A model generated the notes under the pieces. The model had not been told where the DNA came from and did no database searches. It saw nothing but the letters and a program-made list of their open reading frames with translations. A program made the translations under genes and the position numbers. DNA of 64,000 nt from Cupriavidus pauculus (GTDB lineage: Bacteria; Pseudomonadota; Gammaproteobacteria; Burkholderiales; Burkholderiaceae). The stretch lies in NCBI RefSeq assembly GCF_022179805.1, contig NZ_BPUO01000012.1:62001-126000 (forward strand), read 5' to 3'. Every line of letters starts with the position of its first letter. Within the stretch, counting starts at the first letter, position 1. This document shows, piece by piece, positions 35,234 to 43,631 of the stretch.

Positions 35234-36583
35234 ATGCAGTCCCATCAAGGTCTTCCGCGGCCCCAGCGTACCTGGGCAATCCTCACGGTGTTTTTCGGCC
35301 TGATCATGGCCGTGCTCGATGGCTCGATCGCCAACATCGCCCTCCCTTCGATCTCTCGTGACCTCAATAGCGATCCCGCCCGCACCATCTGGGTCGTGAA
35401 CGCCTATCAGCTATCGGTCACGGTTTTCCTGCTACCGCTTTCGTCACTCGGGGAGATCCTGGGATACAAGCGCGTCTATCGCGTCGGACTGGCCACGTTC
35501 CTGATGGGGTCTATCCTTTGTGCGCTATCGCCCAACCTGCCAGTGCTGGTGGCGGCGCGGATCATCCAGGGTATCGGTGGCGCCGGCATCATGAGCGTCA
35601 ATACCGCGCTGGTGCGCTATATCTATCCGCCGACCCGGCTCGGACGCGGCATCGGCCTGAATGCGCTGGTGGTTGGGGTGACCATTGCCATCGGGCCTTC
35701 ACTGGGGGCGCTGATCCTGGCGATCGGTAACTGGCCCTGGCTATTTGCGATCAACATTCCCGTTGCCATCGGCGCGCTGGCAATTTCGCGCCGGGCATTG
35801 CCCGAGACGCCGCCGCAACCGCGCGCGTTCGACTATCCCAGCGCGGTGCTTTCCGCCGTGGTGATCAGCCTGTTCGTCCTGGGCGTGGACGGACTGGGAC
35901 ACGCGCCCTTGCGTATCGCGGGCTTGTGCGGACTGGTTCTGGCCATCGTGCTGGGCTGGCTGCTGGTACGCCGGCAGCACGGCCAGCCTGCCCCACTGGT
36001 GCCGGTGGATCTGTTTTCGAGCCGCGCCTTCACGCTGGCGGTCGGCACCTCGTTCTGCTCGTTCATGACGCAGATGCTGGCCTTTGTGTCGCTGCCCTTC
36101 TATCTGGAATATCAGCTCGGCCGCAGTCTGCAGGAAACCGGGCTGCTCATTACGCCGTGGCCATTGATGGTGGCGCTGATGGCCACCGTGTCGGGAAGAT
36201 TGTCTGATCGCTATCCGGCGAGCATCCTGGCCGGTGCGGGATTGGTAATGCTGGCCAGCGGCCTGGTAGGCCTGGCCGTGCTGGGGTCCGATGCAGGCAG
36301 CCTGGACATTGCCTGGCGTACCGCACTCTGCGGCATTGGCTTTGGCTTCTTCCAATCGCCGAACAACCGCGCGATGATCAGTGCCACACCGCACGAACGC
36401 AGTGGCGGGGCAAGCGGGGCCCAAGCCACAACGCGACTGCTGGGACAAACCACCGGCACGGCCGTCGTGGCACTTCTATTCAGCCTCGATCAGGGCGACG
36501 CCGCGCGCACCGCGCTGTATGTGGCGGCAGCCGTGGCCACGACTGGCGCCGCCATCAGCTTCAGCCGGTTACGGGATCACTAG
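35234..36583 (+). CDS. MFS transporter, DHA2 (EmrB/QacA) family
   Basis: A 449-residue drug:proton antiporter-like protein with about fourteen predicted membrane segments. The opening span MAVLDGSIANIALPSISRDL carries the DHA2 pattern (LD.TIVN.ALP.I), motif A is LGEILGYKRVYRVG, and ARIIQGIGGAGIMSVNTAL is motif C-like. The frame is uninterrupted, although genes on both sides are broken. ATG at 35234 places the first membrane span normally; in-frame starts lie further upstream (35150, 35123), none with a strong ribosome-binding site. The substrate is unknown. It follows the kinase remnant by 150 bp. Confidence 0.88.
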   Translation: MQSHQGLPRPQRTWAILTVFFGLIMAVLDGSIANIALPSISRDLNSDPARTIWVVNAYQLSVTVFLLPLSSLGEILGYKRVYRVGLATFLMGSILCALSPNLPVLVAARIIQGIGGAGIMSVNTALVRYIYPPTRLGRGIGLNALVVGVTIAIGPSLGALILAIGNWPWLFAINIPVAIGALAISRRALPETPPQPRAFDYPSAVLSAVVISLFVLGVDGLGHAPLRIAGLCGLVLAIVLGWLLVRRQHGQPAPLVPVDLFSSRAFTLAVGTSFCSFMTQMLAFVSLPFYLEYQLGRSLQETGLLITPWPLMVALMATVSGRLSDRYPASILAGAGLVMLASGLVGLAVLGSDAGSLDIAWRTALCGIGFGFFQSPNNRAMISATPHERSGGASGAQATTRLLGQTTGTAVVALLFSLDQGDAARTALYVAAAVATTGAAISFSRLRDH

Positions 36584-36960
36584 CCGAATGCGTCGACGGG
36601 TCAGCGCTGGGCACCCTTGTGCGGAAGCCCGAGGGCGCGTTCAAACCGTTCAATCGGTTCGATCCGCTCGATCCGTTCCAGCCACGTCTCCGCATCGCTC
36701 TGTTCGGGCAATGCCACGCTGCCATGGCCGTCGACGTCGCGAATATGGTTGTGATCGTCATCCACCGCGATCACGGTGCAGGCCGCCAGCGATGCACCGT
36801 GCACCGCCATGCCGCATCCCATGCGCCAGGTCGTAATCCGATCCTCGCAAAGGCCCATGCACCAGTTAAAAGACCGGGCAACGCGGCGTTCTGCCTGACG
36901 TCCCGCGCTGCCCGGAACCGCTACCGGTCCACTGGCGGGCCGGGTACTACCGGCGTGCTA
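36584..36960. other. 377-bp interval with only a weak open frame
   Basis: Between the MFS gene and the chitin-binding remnant. A minus-strand frame (36601-36858, 85 codons) ends with an ERIERIEPIERFER stretch encoded by a degenerate 9-base tandem repeat (36640-36690). It has no good ribosome-binding site and I recognise no family; it may be another fragment. Nothing else is visible. Confidence 0.4.
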
Positions 36961-37791
36961 TCAGGCCGGACCCAGGTCGAGCCAGGGCTTGGAGTCGCCG
37001 GCAGACGTCGTCGTATAGGCGGGATCGCCCGGCTCCTGTTCCGCACCCACCCACCACTTGGCACGGTACATATGCACACTGGTAGCTGTGTGGTCACCTC
37101 GTCGCCACCGTTATAGGACCGCGCACCCCACGTGCCTTCGGTGTCCAAATTGCCGCCGGCACAGGATGTGCAGCACCGAAGTGGCATCGGTATCGCCGGT
37201 ACCAGCCCGCCCCTTGGCCACCAGCGTGAACTGGATCGTGGTATCGCGGTCGACCACCGGCGCGTTGGCATTGACCGACACGACGACAATCCCGGCTCCG
37301 TCCACGCGAACATCAGCGGCGGCGGGCCGCTCGACTCGCTGGCCGAGAGCTGGATCGGTGCGCCGCTCTCGAACTGGTTGCGTACTGTGATGTGCGCCAC
37401 CACCGAGGTGTCTGTCGACTCGCCCGGCACCAACGTGAGGAAGATGGCGCTTTGGTCCAATTCGGTACCGTCATTCGCGGTCAGCTTGATCCAGTAGTCG
37501 GTGGCCGTGGTCACGGACGGTGCTGTGCCCTCCACCAGTTCAGCAGTGCTGCCGTCGAAAGCCAGGTCGGGAGCGTCCCCGCTATACGTCAGCGCGTTAT
37601 CGCCCGGGTCGAACGAGGCTCCGGCAGACAGCACGAACGGCGTGCCGGACTCCAGCATCACGGTGATACGCGATGTGGGCGGCTCCTGCGTGCGGGTCTT
37701 GATCACCAGCGTCTGGCTGGCCGTGGCCGACTTGTTATTGGCGTCGGTCACCGTGAGCGTGATCGTGTACGAGCGCGCCGCCTGCGGCAGC
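36961..37791 (-). pseudogene. remnant of a PKD + CBM5/12 chitin-binding protein
   Basis: The 3' part of a secreted polysaccharide-binding protein. It opens in a PKD-like Ig domain (ARSYTITLTVTDANNKSATA), has a second Ig-like domain with VVVSVNANAPVVDRDTTIQF, and ends with a type 5/12 carbohydrate-binding module (TWGARSYNGGDEV, then YRAKWWVGAEQEPGDPAY, then KPWLDLGPA). That WW and final-W pattern is typical of chitinases and GlcNAc-binding AA10 oxygenases. Three frame changes (about 37300, 37160 and 37075) are needed, and the catalytic N-terminus is missing: the fragment begins abruptly after an in-frame stop at about 37793. Confidence 0.75.
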
Positions 37792-37796
37792 AGCTA

Positions 37797-37913
37797 GTGT
37801 CGCGCCTGCGGCGTGCCTTGCATCCGCTGGGGCTCGACACCTGCGTATCGGCAGTGCCCAAGGTGGGGAACCGCTTTCGTCAGCAGGCTGGCGCGGCGGC
37901 GCGCGCGCTCTGA
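37797..37913 (+). pseudogene. 3' tail of an OmpR-type winged-helix regulator
   Basis: About 38 codons reading LVSRLRRALHPLGLDTCVSA and then VPKVGNRFRQQAG, ending at TGA 37911. The pattern (SRLRR.L...G......V..VGYRF) is the recognition helix and wing of a Trans_reg_C domain. Everything upstream is missing, and the piece is joined directly to the truncated end of the chitin-binding remnant on the other strand. Confidence 0.6.
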
Positions 37914-37940
37914 GCGCTAAGCGCCGAAGGATACCCCCCG

Positions 37941-38930
37941 CTACTCGGCCTTGGCGCCCGATTCCTTGACCACCTTGGCCCACTTGGCGATCTCGGCGCG
38001 CTGATACTCAGCCAACTTCTCCGGCGTGCCAAGCACCGGGTCCAGGCCCAGTGTCTTGAGCTTGGCTTGGACATCGGGCTGGGTGAAGATGCGGTTCAGC
38101 TCGGTGTTGAGCTTGGCCACTACATCCTTCGGCGTATTGGCCGGGGCGAAGATCGCGAACCACGACGTGGCCTCGTAGCCAGGCAATCCCTGTTCCGCGA
38201 TGGTGGGGATATCCGGCGCCGATGCCGACCGCTGCGCGCTGGTCACGCCGAGCGCGCGCAGCTTACCTTCCTTCACCACGGGCAGCGCCGACGGCAGGTT
38301 GTCGAACATCATCGTGATATGGCCACCGAGCAGGTCCGGAATGGCCATGGCGCGGCCCTTGTAGGGCACGTGCACGATCTTCGTTCCCGCCATCGTGTTG
38401 AACAGCTCGCCGGCCACGTGCAGCGAGGTGCCGACGCCCGGCGTGCCGAACGTCAGTTGTCCCGGTTTCGACTTGGCCAGCGCAATCAGCTCCTGCACGT
38501 TCTTCGCCAGCACCGACGGATGCACGACCAGCACGTTCGGCGTGGACGCCAGCAGGATCACGGGCACGAAGTCCTTGACCATGTCGTAGGGCATCTTGCT
38601 GTAGAGTGCCCCATTGATCGAATGGGTGCCCACCGTGCCCAGGGCCAGCGTGTAGCCGTCGGGCGCGGCGTGTGCCACCGCCTCGCCGCCGATGTTGCCG
38701 CCCGCGCCGGGCTTGTTGTCGACCACCACCGGCTGGCCCAGCGAGATTTTCTCGGAAAAGATGCGTGCCAGGATGTCCGGCGCACCACCGCTCGGAAATC
38801 CCACCACGATACGAATCGGCTTGGCGGGGTAGGCATCGGCCGCCTGCGCGGCGGGCAAGGCGCCAAGGGTGGCCGTAGCGACCAGCATTCCCAGCACAGC
38901 GCGGCGCCGGAACATTCGAGCACGCATCAT
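37941..38930 (-). CDS. Bug/TctC family periplasmic substrate-binding protein
   Basis: A 329-residue extracytoplasmic receptor with a signal peptide ending PAAQA (about residue 30). Family motifs: YPAKPIRIVVGFPSGGAPDI, GGNIGGEAVAHAAPDGYT, VPYKGRAMAIPDLLGG and APDIPTIAEQGLPGYE. It is third in a minus-strand set iclR - SDR - Bug with short gaps (31 and 44 bp), so it should share a transcript and substrate range with the dehydrogenase. No TctA/TctB genes are present. The start could also be the second Met (MRARMFRRR). Confidence 0.92.
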   Translation of the reverse strand: MMRARMFRRRAVLGMLVATATLGALPAAQAADAYPAKPIRIVVGFPSGGAPDILARIFSEKISLGQPVVVDNKPGAGGNIGGEAVAHAAPDGYTLALGTVGTHSINGALYSKMPYDMVKDFVPVILLASTPNVLVVHPSVLAKNVQELIALAKSKPGQLTFGTPGVGTSLHVAGELFNTMAGTKIVHVPYKGRAMAIPDLLGGHITMMFDNLPSALPVVKEGKLRALGVTSAQRSASAPDIPTIAEQGLPGYEATSWFAIFAPANTPKDVVAKLNTELNRIFTQPDVQAKLKTLGLDPVLGTPEKLAEYQRAEIAKWAKVVKESGAKAE

Positions 38931-38974
38931 TGTTATCTCCTGGATCGTTTTTATGACAAAACTAAAAAATGCGG

Positions 38975-39787
38975 CTACACGGCGATGTTGCCGAACTCCT
39001 TCGTGACCTGGTCGTGCAGCCGGCGCATGCCGCGCAGCCAGCGGTCATAGTCCTGGCCCTTGCGGCGGTAGTATTCCAGCACCTCCGGATGCGGCAGCAC
39101 CAGGAAGCTTTCGGCCGCGATGCCTTCCAGCGTCTTCTCGGCAACATGCTCGGCGGTCACAGAGCCCTCTTGCAGGAAGCCCTTGCGCTCACCTTCCTCG
39201 CCGAACAGCATCTTGGTCTGCACGCCTTGCGGGCAGATACAGCTCACCTTGATGCCACGCTCGCCGTACGTGATCGACAGCCATTCAGCAAACCCGATCG
39301 CGGCGTGCTTGGTCACCGCATACGGTGCGGAGCCGATCTGCGACAGCAGCCCGGCGGCCGACACCGTGTTGACGAAGTAGCCATCGCCACGCTCCAGCAT
39401 CTGCGGCAGCACCGCCTTGGCGGCGTGAATATGGGCCATCACGTTGATTTCCCAGATCCGCTGCCAGTCTTCGGCCGACGCTTCCAGTCCCTTGCGCAGG
39501 ATGATGCCGGCATTCGAACAGAACACGTCCACCTGCCCGAAGCGTTGCGTGGCGGTGTCGACCAGGCCCTGCACGGCCGCGGCATCGGCCACATCCACGC
39601 GCTGCGAGAACACCTGGCACTGCGGCGCCGCGGCGGCAGCCTCGGCGGCCACCTGCGCGGCACCGGCCGCGTCGATATCTGCCACGGCCACGCCACGGGC
39701 ACCCGCCTTGGCGAATGCCAGCACCAGTGCACGCCCGATGCCCGTGCCACCACCGGTCACAATCACGGTCCTGTTGCGAACTTCCAT
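38975..39787 (-). CDS. short-chain dehydrogenase/reductase (classical SDR)
   Basis: A 270-residue NAD(P)-dependent oxidoreductase. The nucleotide-binding motif TGGGTGIG is at residues 11-18, followed by the NAG motif (SNAGIILRKG). Catalytic Ser is in NTVSAAGLL, and Tyr/Lys are in YAVTK at about residues 155-159. The acidic ADIDAAG after beta-2 suggests NAD(H). ATG at 39787 sits four bases after AAGGAGAG, a strong site that decides the start against longer in-frame options. It lies between the IclR regulator and a Bug receptor gene on the same strand and may oxidise an alcohol or keto intermediate of the imported compound. Confidence 0.92.
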   Translation of the reverse strand: MEVRNRTVIVTGGGTGIGRALVLAFAKAGARGVAVADIDAAGAAQVAAEAAAAAPQCQVFSQRVDVADAAAVQGLVDTATQRFGQVDVFCSNAGIILRKGLEASAEDWQRIWEINVMAHIHAAKAVLPQMLERGDGYFVNTVSAAGLLSQIGSAPYAVTKHAAIGFAEWLSITYGERGIKVSCICPQGVQTKMLFGEEGERKGFLQEGSVTAEHVAEKTLEGIAAESFLVLPHPEVLEYYRRKGQDYDRWLRGMRRLHDQVTKEFGNIAV

Positions 39788-39818
39788 GAATCTCTCCTTC
39801 TCGTTTCCAAAATTCCGG

Positions 39819-40661
39819 TCACGCGGGTTGCCACAACCGCGTTGCAAGTGTGTCGGCCAGTTCACGAATGCGCGGCCCGAGGTTGCCTTCGAGCACCTCC
39901 GGCGACAGCCGCGTGGCCGCGCCGCCGATATTGAGCGATAGCACCTCTGAGCCATCGGCCAGCCGCACCGGCGCTGCCGCGCCGCTGACCGCGCGATCCC
40001 ATTCTGCATGCGCCACGCAGAAGCCCCGGCGCGCGTGCTCGCGCATAGCGCGGTCCAGCTTGCTGCGCAGGCTTGGCCATCGGGCGCCATGCTGGCGTTC
40101 CAGTTCCGCGAGCACCGCCGCGCGCCTTGGTGCGGGCAGTCCGGCCAGCCAGGCGCGTCCGATGGCCGATGTCGCCATGGGCAGCCGCGACCCGGGCGTG
40201 AGCCGCATCACCAGTGCGCCGCGCGGCTGGCAGACCTCCAGGTACAGCATGTCGAAGTGGTCGGGCGCCGCCAGCGCCACGGTGCACCCTGTGGCAAATG
40301 CAAGAGACTGCATTAGCGGCTGGGCAATTTCGCGGATGCCCGCACCAGACAGATAGCGTTGTCCAGGCAGCATCGCGCCCTGCCCGATGCGGTACTTCTC
40401 CTGCTCTTCCACATAGACCAGGTAGCCGAGGCTGGTCAGCGTGTAGGTGAGCCGCGAGACGCTAGGTCGGGGAATACCCGTACGACGCGACAGTTCCGCG
40501 TTGCCCAGGAAGTCGTCATCGGGGCCGAATGCGCGCAGCAGTTCCAGCCCGCGCGCCAGCGCCGTGACAAAGTTGCGATCCTCGCCATCGAGCGGATGCG
40601 CGGTCTCGCCCAATACCAGGGCGGCATCCAGCGGCTGCGGAATCGAGGTCTTGCGCTTCAT
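39819..40661 (-). CDS. IclR family transcriptional regulator
   Basis: A 280-residue regulator. The winged helix-turn-helix is at about residues 30-90 (NAELSRRTGIPRPSVSRLTY), and the C-terminal IclR effector domain contains GRAWLAGLPAPRRAAVLAEL and RRGFCVAHAEWDRAVSG. IclR proteins of this kind usually control aromatic or dicarboxylate catabolism. It heads the minus-strand set with the SDR and Bug genes and is divergent from the liv operon across 313 bp that contain an IclR-like palindrome at 40824-40840. Confidence 0.93.
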   Translation of the reverse strand: MKRKTSIPQPLDAALVLGETAHPLDGEDRNFVTALARGLELLRAFGPDDDFLGNAELSRRTGIPRPSVSRLTYTLTSLGYLVYVEEQEKYRIGQGAMLPGQRYLSGAGIREIAQPLMQSLAFATGCTVALAAPDHFDMLYLEVCQPRGALVMRLTPGSRLPMATSAIGRAWLAGLPAPRRAAVLAELERQHGARWPSLRSKLDRAMREHARRGFCVAHAEWDRAVSGAAAPVRLADGSEVLSLNIGGAATRLSPEVLEGNLGPRIRELADTLATRLWQPA

Positions 40662-40974
40662 GTGCGATTGATATCAGTTTCCGTGCCCGGCGCGCCTTGC
40701 TATGTAGCGAAATCATTGGGGCCATACGCGCGGTAAATATGCCCCACGTCCATCGTCACCGAGCCACTTGCACGCTGAAATCAGGGAATTCACGGACGAA
40801 GCGAGGCCGTTTGCGGGAAGTCTATTTCGCTACGCGGAATACTATGTCCGATTGCTTGACGCTCGCTGAAACGCTATGCAAAGTCGCCGAAAACGAACGA
40901 CCGTGCGAGAACGCGACACGGCGTCAGACACAGCGCGGGTGCCGTCACGGCACACCACCGCAAGGAGACAACGC
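40662..40974. promoter_or_regulatory. divergent control region of iclR and the liv operon
   Basis: A 313-bp gap without a gene. TAGCGAAAT (40705-40713) near the iclR start is mirrored by ATTTCGCTA (40824-40832) nearer livH. The second copy is part of the palindrome described separately. TTGACG at 40856-40861 could be a -35 box for livH but lacks a convincing -10. Confidence 0.5.
40824..40840. promoter_or_regulatory. IclR-type operator-like palindrome
   Basis: ATTTCGC-TAC-GCGGAAT: two seven-base arms with one mismatch and a three-base centre, resembling the TTCCGC-N3-GCGGAA sites bound by several IclR regulators. It lies 135 bp upstream of livH and 163 bp from the iclR start, so it could serve both. 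Binding is inferred. Confidence 0.5.
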
Positions 40975-41838
40975 ATGGCACCGTTTTTCCAGCAGTTCCT
41001 CAATGGTTTGACACTGGGTGGCGTCTATAGCCTGGTGGCATTGGGGTTGACCCTTGTCTACGGCATCCTGCACGTGCCCAACTTCGCGCATGGCGCGTTG
41101 TACATGGCCGGCGCCTACGTGTCGTATTTCGCGATGACCACGCTCGGTCTGAACTACTGGCTGGCAATGCTGGGCGCCGCGGCCGTGGTGGCCGTGCTGT
41201 CGATGCTGGCCGATCGCCTGGTCTTCCATCCGCTGCGCAACGCGCCCGAGATCCACGACATGATCGCCGCCATCGGCATCCTGCTGTTTCTCGAAGCCGG
41301 CGCGCAGGCACTGTGGGGCGCCGACTTCCATCGCATGCCCACGCCGTATGGCCAGATGGTGGAAGTCTTCGGCCTTACCGCGCCGTTGCAGCGCCTGCTG
41401 ATCATCGTGGCCGCGTTCGGTCTGATGGTGCTGCTGCACCTATTCCTCACGCGCACCGTCATCGGGTCCACGATCATGGCCATGGCGCAGAACCGCGAGG
41501 GCGCGGCGCTGGTCGGCATCGATGCCACGCGCGTCACGCTGCTGGTGTTCGCCATCTCCGGTGCGCTGGCCGCGATTGCCGCCACGCTCTACGCGCCGAT
41601 CAACCTCGTGTATCCGAGCATGGGCAATTTGGTCATCACCAAAGCGTTCGTGATCATCATCCTGGGCGGCATGGGCAGCATTCCCGGCGCCATCGTCGGC
41701 GGGCTGATCATCGGCATGGCCGAGAGCTTCGGTGGGTTCTACGTCTCCACCGACTACAAGGACATCATCGCTTTCCTGCTGCTCGTGATCATCCTGTCGG
41801 TGCGTCCGCAGGGCCTGTTCGCCGGCAAGGCCGCCTGA
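40975..41838 (+). CDS. livH: branched-chain amino acid-type ABC transporter permease (LivH)
   Basis: A 287-residue inner-membrane permease of the HAAT (hydrophobic amino acid transport) family with about eight spans. The opening FLNGLTLGGVYSLVALGLTL and the cytoplasmic loop QNREGAALVGIDATRVTLLV are diagnostic for LivH. AAGGAGACA four bases before ATG at 40975 fixes the start; the frame is open upstream without a site. First of five liv genes. The set sits beside iclR, an SDR and a Bug receptor, so the substrate may be an aromatic or other acid rather than leucine. Confidence 0.93.
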   Translation: MAPFFQQFLNGLTLGGVYSLVALGLTLVYGILHVPNFAHGALYMAGAYVSYFAMTTLGLNYWLAMLGAAAVVAVLSMLADRLVFHPLRNAPEIHDMIAAIGILLFLEAGAQALWGADFHRMPTPYGQMVEVFGLTAPLQRLLIIVAAFGLMVLLHLFLTRTVIGSTIMAMAQNREGAALVGIDATRVTLLVFAISGALAAIAATLYAPINLVYPSMGNLVITKAFVIIILGGMGSIPGAIVGGLIIGMAESFGGFYVSTDYKDIIAFLLLVIILSVRPQGLFAGKAA

Positions 41839-41851
41839 GGAGGACACCGAC

Positions 41852-42874
41852 ATGAAAGCACTGCAAGGCAAGACGGGCTGGATGCTGCTGCTGGCCGCCG
41901 CCATCGCGTTTCCGCTGGCCGTTCCCAACAGCTACTTCCTGACCGTGATGACGCTGGCGTTCATCACCGCCATCGCCACGCTGGGCCTGAACCTGCTGAC
42001 CGGCTACACCGGCCAGCTCAACCTCGCGCACGGCGGCTTCATGGCCATTGGCGCGTACACGCTGGGCATCCTCACCGTCGATCATCAGTTGCCGTTCTGG
42101 CTCGCGTTCGCGCTGTCCGGCGTGGTCTGCATGCTGCTGGGCGTGGTAATCGGCGTGGTGTCGCTGCGTCTGAAGGGCCACTACTTCTCGATCTTCACGC
42201 TCTGCGTGGGCTACATCATCTATCTCGTGATCGAGAAGTGGGAAGGTCTGACCCACGGCGCGGTGGGCCTGATCGGCATTCCGGTACCGGCCGCGATCGG
42301 CCCCATCACGTTCGACAGCGTGCAGGCGCAGTACTACCTGGTGCTGTTTTTCCTGGTCATCGGCACGTTCGTGATGCACCGCATCGTCGGCTCGCTGCTG
42401 GGCCGCAGCTTCATGGCCGTGCGCAACAGCGACGCGCTGGCCGAGGCGCTTGGCATCAACCTCATGCGCACCAAGGTGCTGTCGTTCGTGCTGTCGGTGG
42501 CCTATGCCGGCTTTGCCGGCGCGCTCTACGCCGGCCAGGTGCGTTTCCTGGGGCCGGACATCGCCCGCACCGACCTCACGTTCGACATGGTGATGTCGAT
42601 GCTGGTGGGTGGCACGGGCACGCTGCTTGGGCCGCTGCTGGGCGCGGTGCTGGTGCCGTGGGTCACGCAGACGCTGCAGTTCCTGCAGGACTACCGCATG
42701 CTGGTGTTCGGGCCGGTGCTGATCCTGCTGATCATCTTCGTGCCGGACGGCATCGTCGGGTCGTACCTCAAGCGCCAGGCCCGCCGCGCCGCCGCGCAGC
42801 GCCGTGGCCAGATGGCCGCCGCACGCAACGCCCAACCAATCGCCACCACTCGCCCGGGAGCCGAGAATGCTTGA
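41852..42874 (+). CDS. livM: branched-chain amino acid-type ABC transporter permease (LivM)
   Basis: A 340-residue second permease with about nine to ten spans and the LivM signature LNLLTGYTGQLNLAHGGFMA (about residues 42-61). The cytoplasmic coupling loop SFMAVRNSDALAEALGIN is at about 187-204. The C-terminus is Arg/Ala-rich. It follows livH by 13 bp and overlaps livG by eight bases, so the two are translationally coupled. Confidence 0.93.
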   Translation: MKALQGKTGWMLLLAAAIAFPLAVPNSYFLTVMTLAFITAIATLGLNLLTGYTGQLNLAHGGFMAIGAYTLGILTVDHQLPFWLAFALSGVVCMLLGVVIGVVSLRLKGHYFSIFTLCVGYIIYLVIEKWEGLTHGAVGLIGIPVPAAIGPITFDSVQAQYYLVLFFLVIGTFVMHRIVGSLLGRSFMAVRNSDALAEALGINLMRTKVLSFVLSVAYAGFAGALYAGQVRFLGPDIARTDLTFDMVMSMLVGGTGTLLGPLLGAVLVPWVTQTLQFLQDYRMLVFGPVLILLIIFVPDGIVGSYLKRQARRAAAQRRGQMAAARNAQPIATTRPGAENA

Positions 42875-43631
42875 GATCCGCAACCTGACGAAGAAGTTTG
42901 GCGGCCTGACCGCAGTGCACGACGTCTCCGTGACGCTGGAGACGGGCCATATCAACGCCATCATCGGCCCCAACGGCGCGGGCAAGACCACGTTCTTCAA
43001 CCTGATCGCCGGCACGCACGCGCCCACCTCGGGCCAGATCGTGTTCAAGGGCCAGGACGTGGCCGGGCTGCGCGCGGACCAGATCGCCCGGCTTGGCGTG
43101 GCCCGCACGTTTCAGGCCACGGCGCTGTTCGACCGCGCCACGGTGCTGGACAACCTGATCGTGGGCCACCGCCTGCGCACGCATTCCGGGCTGGCCGACG
43201 TGCTGTTCAACTCGCGTCGCCTGCGCGAGGAAGAAAAGCTGTGCCGCGAGAAAGCCGAGGCCGCGCTGGATTTCGTGGGCCTGTCGCATCTGGCGCATGA
43301 AGTGGCCGCCGACATCACGCAGGAAGCCCGCAAGCGTGTGGCCTTTGCGCTGGCGCTGACCACCGAACCCGACGTGCTGCTGCTCGACGAACCGGCCGGC
43401 GGCGTGAATCCCGAGGAAACCGTGGGCCTGGCCGAACTGATCCGTAAGATGGTGCGCCATGGCAAGACGGTCTGCCTGATCGAACACAAGATGGACATGA
43501 TCATGCGGCTGGCCGACAAGATCATGGTGCTCAACTACGGCGAAAAGATTGCCGAGGGCACGCCCGCGCAGATCCAGCAGGACCCGCGCGTCATCGAAGC
43601 CTACCTGGGAGCCGACCATGTTGCAGCTTGA
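42867..43631 (+). CDS. livG: ABC transporter ATP-binding protein (LivG)
   Basis: A 254-residue cytoplasmic ATPase. Walker A GPNGAGKTTF is at about residues 36-45. The Q-loop falls in LGVARTFQATAL, and Walker B LLLDEPAGGVNPEE has the catalytic Glu. The usual signature LSGGQQ is replaced by ITQEARKRVAFALAL, a divergence seen in some LivG proteins. The switch His is in CLIEHKMDM. ATG at 42867 lies inside the end of livM. The last 14 bases overlap livF. Confidence 0.93.
   Translation: MLEIRNLTKKFGGLTAVHDVSVTLETGHINAIIGPNGAGKTTFFNLIAGTHAPTSGQIVFKGQDVAGLRADQIARLGVARTFQATALFDRATVLDNLIVGHRLRTHSGLADVLFNSRRLREEEKLCREKAEAALDFVGLSHLAHEVAADITQEARKRVAFALALTTEPDVLLLDEPAGGVNPEETVGLAELIRKMVRHGKTVCLIEHKMDMIMRLADKIMVLNYGEKIAEGTPAQIQQDPRVIEAYLGADHVAA

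Noticed and set aside
36640..36690. Repeated GTTCGATCC-like units suggesting a tRNA T-arm
   Set aside because: A degenerate 9-base tandem repeat with no acceptor or anticodon stem around it.
37054..37076. TTGGCACG motif as a sigma-54 promoter
   Set aside because: No TTGC/CTGC element at the right spacing, and it lies within the chitin-binding remnant in the CBM coding sequence.
32640..37913. Genomic island or prophage as the cause of the degraded region
   Set aside because: No integrase, transposase, tRNA attachment site or direct repeats are seen; base composition resembles the surroundings.
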